A DNA stretch of 5,267 nucleotides from Candidatus Rhabdochlamydia sp. (GTDB taxonomy: Bacteria > Chlamydiota > Chlamydiia > Chlamydiales > Rhabdochlamydiaceae): assembly GCA_030044075.1 (NCBI GenBank), contig JASHWM010000209.1:1-5267 (forward strand), in the 5' to 3' direction. Made by a program: the position numbers and the translations under genes. Shown here in pieces: positions 1 to 5,267 of this stretch. Numbering within the stretch: the stretch's first letter is position 1; each line of letters starts with the position of its first letter. Below the pieces are notes generated by a model. The model had not been told where the DNA came from. It saw only the letters and a list, made by a program, of their open reading frames with translations, and did not search any database.

Positions 1-230
1 TTTTTTAGAAAAGGGAAATCAAGAGGCTCCTGACTTCCCAAAGAAAGAGAAAGGCCGTGGCATAAGAGGGGATATTTCTCGACGATCTTTTCAAAGTCTT
101 TTCCGAGCAATCCCCCTATGTCGATCCAATTTTCTGGAGCAACTTCCACAAAGGCAGGATGAGGCGTTTGAATTTCAAGAAGATCATCGATGATATCACG
201 ACGAAGCCCAATTCCTACACCTGCATCCAT
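1..230 (-). CDS. hvfB: HvfB-type multinuclear non-heme iron oxidase (MNIO, DUF692), N-terminal part
   Basis: Partial gene: 76 codons are present and the rest lies beyond the left edge. Translation from the ATG at 230 gives a DUF692 N terminus: VGIGLRRDII (residues 5-14), FVEVAPENWIDIGG (27-40) and CHGLSLSLGS (57-66). These match the first strands of the family's TIM barrel, and His58 sits in the conserved HGLSLS segment that carries an iron ligand in this family. An in-frame TGA directly precedes the ATG, so no longer start is possible; the start lies 5 bp after the hvfA stop. Known for the family: MNIO enzymes (MbnB, TglH, HvfB) use two or three iron ions and O2 to remodel cysteines of a RiPP precursor, usually with a partner protein. 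Inferred here: the substrate is the EGKCG cysteines of the adjacent precursor, and translation is coupled to it, since no strong ribosome binding site is visible. Family call is firm; the exact chemistry is not shown. Confidence 0.9.
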   Translation of the reverse strand, partial: MDAGVGIGLRRDIIDDLLEIQTPHPAFVEVAPENWIDIGGLLGKDFEKIVEKYPLLCHGLSLSLGSQEPLDFPFLK

Positions 231-235
231 TCAGG

Positions 236-556
236 TTATCCGTTGTTTGGCTTATTGTCGCCGCATTTGCCTTCACCGCATTTTCCTTCTGGAGGCTTTC
301 CTTTTTTAGGCTTGTTATCCCCGCATTTGCCTTCACCGCATTTTCCTTCTGGCGGCTTGCTATCATCATCGTCTTGAGGTGTTGCCTTAGTAGATCCGGT
401 ATTTGAATCAGCAAGTTTTTTTTGAGTGACAAGTTCAGCGCGCACTTCTGTTGCAGCGCCAAGCGGGGTATATTGCAGAACTTCTTCAGCTTGCGCTCCA
501 ACAGCTCCAAGAGCAAGAGAACATGCAAGTGTTGTTATTGTAGTTTTCTTTTTCAT
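236..556 (-). CDS. hvfA: HvfA-family RiPP metallophore precursor with four EGKCG motifs
   Basis: A 106-residue small exported protein. Residues 1-23 form a Sec signal peptide: KKK basic start, hydrophobic core TLACSLALGAVGA, and an AQA cleavage site before EEV. Residues 24-60 are a leader-like segment (LQYTPLGAATEV and onward), followed by an acidic QDDDD linker (61-65). The C terminus is two copies of KPPEGKCGEGKCGDNKP, giving EGKCG at 70-74, 75-79, 90-94 and 95-99 with cysteines 73, 78, 93 and 98. The EGKCG repeat is the hallmark of HvfA-type precursors, whose cysteines are converted by HvfB/HvfC into copper-binding groups; family members are linked to copper sequestration or tolerance. The next gene is the matching oxidase, which makes the call strong. 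I chose Met at 556 over the in-frame ATG at 595 because GGAGG lies 5 nt before it and the signal peptide then starts with MKKK. Cys12 lies in a LAC tripeptide, but the stretch before it is too short for a convincing lipobox. Confidence 0.9.
   Translation of the reverse strand: MKKKTTITTLACSLALGAVGAQAEEVLQYTPLGAATEVRAELVTQKKLADSNTGSTKATPQDDDDSKPPEGKCGEGKCGDNKPKKGKPPEGKCGEGKCGDNKPNNG
241..360 (-). repeat. Two tandem 60-bp repeat units encoding the EGKCG blocks
   Basis: Units 241-300 and 301-360 align without gaps and differ at 8 of 60 positions. A 32-bp core is identical (261-292 and 321-352). Each unit contains two 15-bp subunits (261-275 and 276-290 in the first) matching at 13 of 15 positions, each encoding one EGKCG. 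The array is therefore a duplication of a duplication, wholly inside hvfA and in frame, adding four core cysteines in total. Confidence 0.95.
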
Positions 557-566
557 TCCTTCCTCC
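557..566 (-). promoter_or_regulatory. Ribosome binding site of hvfA (decides the start)
   Basis: On the minus strand GGAGG (566-562) is followed by AAGGA and then ATG at 556, a spacing of 5 nt. The motif overlaps the in-frame ATG at 568 and lies downstream of the one at 595, so it can only serve the start at 556. Confidence 0.8.
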
Positions 567-631
567 ATATCAAGGGAATTTTTTACATTCTTCATGTGTA
601 ATCAATTAAGCAATAAAAACCAATTAATTTT

Positions 632-660
632 TTGACTATTTTATCTAAACACGCTATGCA
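632..660 (+). promoter_or_regulatory. Candidate sigma70-like promoter for the hydrolase operon
   Basis: TTGACT (632-637) matches five of six bases of the -35 consensus. After a 17-bp spacer, TATGCA (655-660) matches only three of six at -10. Transcription would begin near 667, leaving a short leader before the ATG at 689. This would also explain why the in-frame TTG at 632 and ATG at 656 are not used as starts. The weak -10 box keeps confidence low. Confidence 0.35.
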
Positions 661-688
661 AATCAATTTCAAGAAAAAGAGAAAAACC

Positions 689-3343
689 ATGCAAGAGACC
701 GCAGAGCATATACGCCTAAAAGAGCATCATGACAAAAAGGCCAACTGGAAAAAGTGGGGCCCCTATTTAAGTGAAAGGGCCTGGGGAACTGTTCGTGAAG
801 ACTACAGCGAGAATGGAGATGCCTGGGAATATTTTCCTCACGAGATTGCACATAGCAGGACATATCGATGGAATGAAGATGGGATCGGGGGGATCTGTGA
901 CCGCAACCAGCACATCTGCCTTTCTTTTGCCTTTTGGAATGGAAAAGACCCCCTATTAAAAGAGAGGATGTTCGGGCTCTCGGGCCCCCAGGGCAATCAT
1001 GGCGAAGATGTGAAGGAGTATTATTTCTATCTCGACAACACGCCGACCCACAGCTATATGGAGATGCTCTACAAGTATCCCCAAGAACCTTTTCCTTATG
1101 AAGAGCTTGTTTTGCAAAACCAGAAAAGGGGCACTGATGCGCCGGAGTACGAGCTGATAGACACCGGGGCCTTTTCACAAAACAAATATTTCGACATTTT
1201 CCTAAGGTATGCCAAAGCAGGGCAAGACGACATCCTGGTCTCTGTTGCTGTCCATAACAGGGGCAAAGAAAGTGCAGAATGCCTGGTCCTCCCAACAGTC
1301 CTTTTCCGCAATACATGGTCCTGGGGCTATCCTGAAGGGCCAACAGGCGATGAAAAAGGAAAGCCGCTATTAAAAGAAGACAATGGCGTTATTGTCCTCG
1401 AGCACCCTGTTGAAGGGACCTATTACCTGTATTCGGAAAACAGCGAAGGGCTTTTGTTTACAGATAATGAGACGAACTTCAAAAAGCTCTATAACACTCC
1501 CAATACCTCCGCTTATGTAAAAGATGCCTTCCATCAGTTTTTTATTCAGGATGAAAAGGACGCTGTGAGCCCAAAGAAGCAAGGGACAAAGGCCTGCTCC
1601 ATCTATAAAAAGACCATTCTTCCAGAAGCGCCTGCCCTCATCCGCCTTCGGCTCTCCAAAGATAAACTGGCTGAGCCCTTTAAAGAATTTGATGCAATCT
1701 TCGCTTTGAAAAAAAAGGAAGCAGACCTTTTTTATGAGCAAGTGCAGAACCAAAACCTCTCAGACGACATGAAAAAAATTCAGAGGACGGCATTAAGCGG
1801 AATGCTTTGGAACAAACAATTTTACTATTTTGATGTCGAGCAATGGCTCAAAGGAGACCCAGCTTCGCCGCCCCCGCCAAAAAACAGGACGCTCCATCGG
1901 AACCGGGAATGGGAGCATATCTCCAATTTCGATATTTTGTCTCTTCCAGACAAGTGGGAATATCCCTATTTCTGTTCCTGGGACAGCGCCTTTCATTGCA
2001 TCCCTTTCCTTTTTGTCGACTCAGATTATGCAAAAAGGCAACTGACCTTGATGACAAGGGAGTGGTACATGCATCCCAATGGACAGCTTGCAGCCTACGA
2101 ATGGTCTTTTTCTGATGTAAATCCCCCTGTCCATGCTTGGGCGACCTGGCGCTGTTATAAGATCGATGCCAAGATAAAAGGAAAAAAAGATATCGACTTC
2201 CTCAAAGGGATTTTCCATAAGCTCCTCCTCAATTTCACATGGTGGGTCAACAAAAAAGACTCAGAAGGCAACAACGTATTCCAGGGTGGGTTCCTTGGCA
2301 TGGACAATATCAGCGTCTTTGATAGAAGCACGGCGCTCCCGACAGGAGGCCATATCGACCAGTCCGATGCCACATCGTGGATGGCCTTTTATTGCGTCAC
2401 CATGATGAAGATCGCCCTTGAGCTTTCGATGGAAGAGCCGATCTACCAGGATATCGCGACAAAATTCTTCGAACATTTTATCCGGATCTCGAATGCAATT
2501 AATGGGTGCTCTAACGAAGAACATTCCCTTTGGGACCCTGAGGACAAATTTTATTATGACGCCCTCCACCTTCCCAATGAAAAGATCATTCCTCTGAGGA
2601 TCCGCTCCCTTGTAGGACTTCTCCCCTTGCTCGCTGTCGAGACCCTGAGCCCAGAACTTCTTGAAAAGACGCCCGTCTTTTCAAGAAGGCTTGATTGGTT
2701 CTCGAAAAAAAAGGCCCATATCACCTGCAAAATGGCGTGCATGCACACAAAAGGATCTAATCAAAGAAGGATCATGTCGATCGTCATGAAAGAAAAGCTG
2801 GTTCGGATCCTGCAATATATGCTTGATGAAAATGAGTTTTTATCCCCCTATGGAATACGGTCTGTTTCTAAATTCCATGAAAAAAATCCCTACCACTTTC
2901 CTTTGGGCGACCAAAAATACAGCATCTCTTACGAGCCAGGCTACTCTAAAAGCAGGCTCTTTGGGGGAAATTCCAATTGGAGGGGGCCTATATGGTTCCC
3001 GATCAATTTCCTTCTCATCGAAGCGCTCCAAAAATACCACCACTACTTCGGGGATGACTTCCAGGTCGAATTCCCTTCTTTTTCGGGCAACAAAATGAAC
3101 CTTTGGGACATCTCGATAGAGCTGTCAAAAAGACTCATCGGCCTATTTGTAAAAACTCCTGAGCAGGCAAGGCCGATCTATGGCAGCGATCCCTTATTTG
3201 AGAAGGACCCCCACTGGAAAGACCTTGTCCTTTTCCACGAGTACTTCCACGGAGATACGGGCCTTGGCCTTGGGTCCACCCATCAGACAGGATGGACAGG
3301 TCTTGTTGCAAAGCTGATCCAACAAAGTGGAGAGTTTCTCTAA
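689..3343 (+). CDS. GH63/MGH1-like glycoside hydrolase (putative alpha-glucosidase), cytoplasmic
   Basis: 884 residues, a normal length for bacterial GH63-type glucosidases, with no signal peptide or membrane segment, so the enzyme is probably cytoplasmic. The N-terminal domain (about 1-350) carries the characteristic ERAWGTVREDYSENGDAWEY stretch and FGLSGPQGNHGEDVKEYY. The C-terminal alpha/alpha-barrel shows DKWEYPYFCSWDSAFH (WDSAF at 431-435), EWSFSDVNPPVHAW (471-484), QSDATSWM (from 558), GGNSNWRGPIW (WRGPIW at 764-769), and HEYFHGDTG (from 850) leading into HQTGWTGL near the end. By analogy with GH63 enzymes, Asp476 is a candidate general acid and Glu851 a candidate base; this is inferred from motif position. 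The family hydrolyses alpha-glucosidic or related linkages, but the natural substrate of this subgroup (which resembles yeast YMR196W) is not established. I chose ATG at 689: AAGAG lies 7 nt upstream, and the upstream TTG (632) and ATG (656) overlap a promoter-like sequence. The symporter follows 67 bp later without a terminator. The frame is intact. Confidence 0.88.
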   Translation: MQETAEHIRLKEHHDKKANWKKWGPYLSERAWGTVREDYSENGDAWEYFPHEIAHSRTYRWNEDGIGGICDRNQHICLSFAFWNGKDPLLKERMFGLSGPQGNHGEDVKEYYFYLDNTPTHSYMEMLYKYPQEPFPYEELVLQNQKRGTDAPEYELIDTGAFSQNKYFDIFLRYAKAGQDDILVSVAVHNRGKESAECLVLPTVLFRNTWSWGYPEGPTGDEKGKPLLKEDNGVIVLEHPVEGTYYLYSENSEGLLFTDNETNFKKLYNTPNTSAYVKDAFHQFFIQDEKDAVSPKKQGTKACSIYKKTILPEAPALIRLRLSKDKLAEPFKEFDAIFALKKKEADLFYEQVQNQNLSDDMKKIQRTALSGMLWNKQFYYFDVEQWLKGDPASPPPPKNRTLHRNREWEHISNFDILSLPDKWEYPYFCSWDSAFHCIPFLFVDSDYAKRQLTLMTREWYMHPNGQLAAYEWSFSDVNPPVHAWATWRCYKIDAKIKGKKDIDFLKGIFHKLLLNFTWWVNKKDSEGNNVFQGGFLGMDNISVFDRSTALPTGGHIDQSDATSWMAFYCVTMMKIALELSMEEPIYQDIATKFFEHFIRISNAINGCSNEEHSLWDPEDKFYYDALHLPNEKIIPLRIRSLVGLLPLLAVETLSPELLEKTPVFSRRLDWFSKKKAHITCKMACMHTKGSNQRRIMSIVMKEKLVRILQYMLDENEFLSPYGIRSVSKFHEKNPYHFPLGDQKYSISYEPGYSKSRLFGGNSNWRGPIWFPINFLLIEALQKYHHYFGDDFQVEFPSFSGNKMNLWDISIELSKRLIGLFVKTPEQARPIYGSDPLFEKDPHWKDLVLFHEYFHGDTGLGLGSTHQTGWTGLVAKLIQQSGEFL

Positions 3344-3398
3344 AAAACCTTCCTCAAAAATCTCCGCCCTAGATACATTTTAAAAAACGGGATGCAAC

Positions 3399-3402
3399 GG
3401 AG
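3399..3402 (+). promoter_or_regulatory. Ribosome binding site of the symporter, supports a GTG start
   Basis: GGAG lies 8 nt before GTG at 3411. The next in-frame Met is deep in the protein, beyond the first membrane helix, so the GTG is needed to keep that helix. The 67-bp gap before the gene shows no hairpin with a T run, which favours read-through from the hydrolase gene. Confidence 0.7.
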
Positions 3403-3410
3403 ATCAAACC

Positions 3411-4970
3411 GTGGTCAAAGTATTGTCGGCCCTGGACTGGGCTGTCATCATCAGTTATTTTTTGGTTGTTTTTGTGATCGGAAACCTTTCTGCAAAAAAG
3501 CAGAGCGGCGACCGCAGTTTTTTTCTTGGGGACCGCCAGATGCCTGTATGGGCTGTTTCCATCTCTATTATTGCCACTTCCCTCTCCGCAGTAACTTTTC
3601 TTGGGTCTCCTCAGGAAGCTTTCAAGGGCGACCTTTCCTATTTGATCTTAAATATCGGAGGGATCATCTCCGCTTTTATCGTCGCCTATTTTTTTGTTCC
3701 GATCTTCTTTCGGACGAACACGCTGACAATTTATGGATATCTGGAAAAAAGGTTTGGACTAAGGACGAGGATCGTTTCTGGGATTGCATTTCTGATAGGG
3801 CGCCTCCTGGCTTCTGGCGCGCGGCTCTTTATTGCCGCCCTTGGCGCATCGATCCTCTTTAATGGTTCTGCCTATCCAACATCTCAGCAGCTAATCCTTC
3901 TCATCCTGCTCATTGGGATCAGCGGGACCATCTACACAGTTTTTGGAGGGATCCGCGCAGTGATCTGGACCGATGTCATCCAATTCTCTGTCGTGATGCT
4001 CACTGTAGGCATGACCATCTACTTCCTTGTAAGCGCAATTCCCCTCTCTATTCCGGAGATGGCCTCCTTCCTCTCTTCTTCACCCACCGCCCAGGAAGGA
4101 TTTTCAAAGCTCTCCCTCGTCCATATGGAATGGGACCTTTCCTCTCCCTATACGCTTCTTACCGGGACCTTCGCGATCATTTTCTTAAATGTCGCATGCT
4201 ATGGGGTCGACCACGATATCGTCCAGAGGATGCTGACTTGCAAAACTCCCTGGCAAGGCGGACTGTCATTGATCAGTTCCATATTCCTTGGCATTGTTGT
4301 CGTCTTTCTTTTTATGTGCATCGGCCTTCTCCTCTATCTCTTCAGCAGGCCTGAAATCATGGGAGAAAGCGCCGCTATGTTCAACCACAGCGAGCTCATC
4401 TATCCGCAATTCTTGATCTCGTATTTGCCCGAAGGGTTTTCAGGTCTTGCGATCGCTGGGCTGTTTGCTGTAGCGATGGGATCATTGGACTCAGCGATCA
4501 ACGCCATGGCAAGCAGTGCGATAGCAGATGTTTGGAGGCCGATAAAAAAAACGTTCTTTGGGAAAAACACTGAAGAAATGGAGCAAGGGCTCAAAAGAGG
4601 GCGGATCTCTGTCGCCCTGATCGGCGCCGCACTGATGCTTTTTGCTGTCCTTGCCGCGCTCAGTTACGACCCTAAGAACAATACCCTGCTTGGCTTTTCT
4701 CTTGGCATCATGACCTATGCCTACTCGGGACTTTTGGGTGTATTTTTGACGGGCATCTTCACAAAGCGGGGCAACACGATAAGCTGCATATGTGCAATGG
4801 TGGCAGGTCCTATAATTGTCTTTCTTCTACAGCCGTCTTTTATCCCCCGCTGGCTGGGAGTGCAGATCGCCTGGCCCTGGTGGATGGTGCTTGGAAGTTT
4901 GGTGAGCATGCTGATCTCTGCTGCTGGCTCTGCTCAAAAAGAAACGTCTGTCATCCGAATCTCTTCTTAA
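3411..4970 (+). CDS. Sodium/solute symporter (SSS/SLC5 family), probable sugar or sugar-acid importer
   Basis: 519 residues with about 13 hydrophobic helices, the usual SSS size and topology for an inner-membrane Na+-coupled importer with the LeuT fold. Diagnostic segments: ATSLSAVTFLG (55-65) in the first core helices, YGYLEKRFG in the following loop, the family signature GGIRAVIWTDVIQ (179-191), VDHDIVQR (266-273), and MGSLDSAINAM (from 356). The last is the helix whose Ser residues form the conserved Na2 sodium site; here Ser358 and Ser361 fall in that stretch. The layout resembles sialic-acid and carboxylate-type SSS transporters as well as sugar transporters, so the substrate is open. 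It begins at GTG with GGAG 8 nt upstream. It sits between a glycoside hydrolase and a probable sugar-phosphate isomerase, 67 bp and 12 bp from each, which favours a carbohydrate or amino-sugar substrate. The protein is complete, with no frameshift, and has a short hydrophilic C terminus. Confidence 0.92.
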   Translation: MVKVLSALDWAVIISYFLVVFVIGNLSAKKQSGDRSFFLGDRQMPVWAVSISIIATSLSAVTFLGSPQEAFKGDLSYLILNIGGIISAFIVAYFFVPIFFRTNTLTIYGYLEKRFGLRTRIVSGIAFLIGRLLASGARLFIAALGASILFNGSAYPTSQQLILLILLIGISGTIYTVFGGIRAVIWTDVIQFSVVMLTVGMTIYFLVSAIPLSIPEMASFLSSSPTAQEGFSKLSLVHMEWDLSSPYTLLTGTFAIIFLNVACYGVDHDIVQRMLTCKTPWQGGLSLISSIFLGIVVVFLFMCIGLLLYLFSRPEIMGESAAMFNHSELIYPQFLISYLPEGFSGLAIAGLFAVAMGSLDSAINAMASSAIADVWRPIKKTFFGKNTEEMEQGLKRGRISVALIGAALMLFAVLAALSYDPKNNTLLGFSLGIMTYAYSGLLGVFLTGIFTKRGNTISCICAMVAGPIIVFLLQPSFIPRWLGVQIAWPWWMVLGSLVSMLISAAGSAQKETSVIRISS

Positions 4971-4976
4971 AGGAGG
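4970..4976 (+). promoter_or_regulatory. Perfect Shine-Dalgarno overlapping the symporter stop
   Basis: AAGGAGG starts on the last base of the symporter TAA and lies 6 nt before TTG at 4983. It fixes the TTG as the start of the next gene and suggests coupled translation of the two genes on one transcript. Confidence 0.85.
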
Positions 4977-4982
4977 ATACCC

Positions 4983-5267
4983 TTGACAAGCTCCCTTTCT
5001 AGAGATCTTCATCAGGTTTACTCAGGATACATCCCCTCTGTTGAGACGATGTCCGCATCGCAGATGTGGAGACTTGCCGCACTTCACTTCCTCGCTTGGG
5101 CAGAAGGTCATCCAAGCGGCCTTGCCGTGCTCCCTTCCGGAAGGTCCGCGCAGGAGTTCATGTTACAGTTACGCGATCTAAAAGAACATGGCGCAAGAGA
5201 AGAGTTGAAAGAACTGGGGATCGAAGGATTCCCCAGGATGGACCGCATCACCCTTTTGCAACCTGTG
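4983..5267 (+). CDS. Probable NagB-type sugar-phosphate isomerase/deaminase, N-terminal part
   Basis: Open to the right edge: 95 codons with no stop. It starts at TTG, 6 nt after a perfect AAGGAGG and 12 bp after the symporter stop. After an amphipathic N-terminal helix region (MWRLAALHFLAWAEGHP, 28-44) comes GLAVLPSGRSAQEF (46-59). This fits the first beta strand and phosphate-binding loop of the glucosamine-6-phosphate deaminase / 6-phosphogluconolactonase superfamily, which in NagB reads LGLPTGSSP. RITLLQPV (88-95) then fits the strand just before the family's catalytic Asp-Glu-Phe/Tyr motif, which would fall off the edge. If so, the enzyme is cytoplasmic and converts an aminosugar phosphate or related ester made from the imported sugar. 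NagB, a phosphogluconolactonase and an unassigned relative remain possible; too little is visible to choose. Confidence 0.55.
   Translation, partial: MTSSLSRDLHQVYSGYIPSVETMSASQMWRLAALHFLAWAEGHPSGLAVLPSGRSAQEFMLQLRDLKEHGAREELKELGIEGFPRMDRITLLQPV

Larger units (their letters stand above)
557..688. promoter_or_regulatory. Divergent intergenic region between the metallophore and sugar operons
   Basis: This 132-bp AT-rich gap separates the leftward hvfA start from the rightward hydrolase start, so both operon promoters should lie here. On the minus strand I find only weak -35-like hexamers (for example TTGATT) and no convincing -10 box for hvfA. That could mean an alternative or ECF sigma factor, but no such motif is recognised. 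The heptamer CAATTAA occurs twice in the same orientation (603-609 and 621-627), 18 bp apart. TACA (584-587) and TGTA (597-600) form a loose inverted pair. None matches an operator I can name. Confidence 0.55.

Noticed and set aside
241..360. CRISPR-like array
   Set aside because: The repeats are directly adjacent without unique spacers and encode an in-frame peptide repeat.
196..528. Minus-strand 110-codon open frame over hvfA
   Set aside because: It lies in another frame of the hvfA repeat DNA, and its low-complexity translation is a by-product of the tandem units. The hvfA frame has a signal peptide, ribosome site and family motif.
521..556. Lipoprotein signal with lipobox LAC at Cys12 of HvfA
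   Set aside because: The hydrophobic stretch before Cys12 is too short and polar, whereas a good signal peptidase I site (AQA) follows at residue 23.
632..688. N-terminal extension of the hydrolase from TTG at 632 or ATG at 656
   Set aside because: No Shine-Dalgarno precedes either codon, the extra residues are Lys-rich and unlike the family, and the TTG is part of a promoter-like TTGACT.
669..1343. Minus-strand 224-codon open frame inside the hydrolase gene
   Set aside because: Fully antisense to conserved GH63 N-terminal sequence; the translation is Cys/Arg/Ser-rich with no recognisable domain or ribosome site.
2640..2800. Possible frameshift in the hydrolase around the Lys/Cys-rich segment
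   Set aside because: The frame continues with family-like sequence on both sides (LDENEFLSPYGIRS follows), so the segment is better read as a divergent loop.
3344..3410. Terminator between hydrolase and symporter
   Set aside because: Only A-rich runs are present; I see no GC-rich stem followed by a T run.
3392..3862. Plus-strand 156-codon open frame overlapping the symporter start
   Set aside because: It overlaps the symporter in another frame, and its translation is rich in Cys, Phe and Arg without family features. The symporter frame carries conserved SSS motifs.

Overview
The window is bacterial, with moderate GC in the genes and an AT-rich intergenic gap. The organism cannot be named from this sequence. 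Frequent AGG/AGA arginine codons and the gene mix (a GH63-type glucosidase next to a sodium/solute symporter, plus an HvfA/HvfB pair) would fit an aquatic or host-associated Gram-negative such as a Chlamydia-like or Legionella-like lineage. That placement is a low-confidence guess.

Left part, minus strand (1-556): the first two genes of a copper-type RiPP metallophore operon. The upstream gene encodes a small secreted precursor of the HvfA family, with four EGKCG motifs in two near-identical 20-residue blocks. It is followed after 5 bp by the N-terminal 76 codons of a DUF692/MNIO iron-dependent oxidase (HvfB), cut by the window edge. In this family HvfB, with a partner protein (HvfC), modifies the precursor cysteines into metal-binding groups. 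The partner would lie just off the left edge.

Middle (557-688): a short AT-rich divergent intergenic region. It holds the HvfA Shine-Dalgarno, a duplicated CAATTAA heptamer and a weak sigma70-like promoter candidate for the rightward genes.

Right part, plus strand (689-5267): a likely carbohydrate-use operon. It encodes an 884-residue cytoplasmic GH63/MGH1-like glycoside hydrolase, a 519-residue sodium/solute symporter (SSS/SLC5 family) 67 bp downstream, and the start of a probable NagB-type sugar-phosphate isomerase/deaminase. The last gene begins at a TTG 12 bp after the symporter stop, with a perfect AAGGAGG. A plausible joint role is Na+-driven import of a sugar or amino sugar, intracellular glycoside hydrolysis and entry into central metabolism. 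The substrate cannot be read from the sequence. The two halves are divergently transcribed, and nothing shows a functional link between them.
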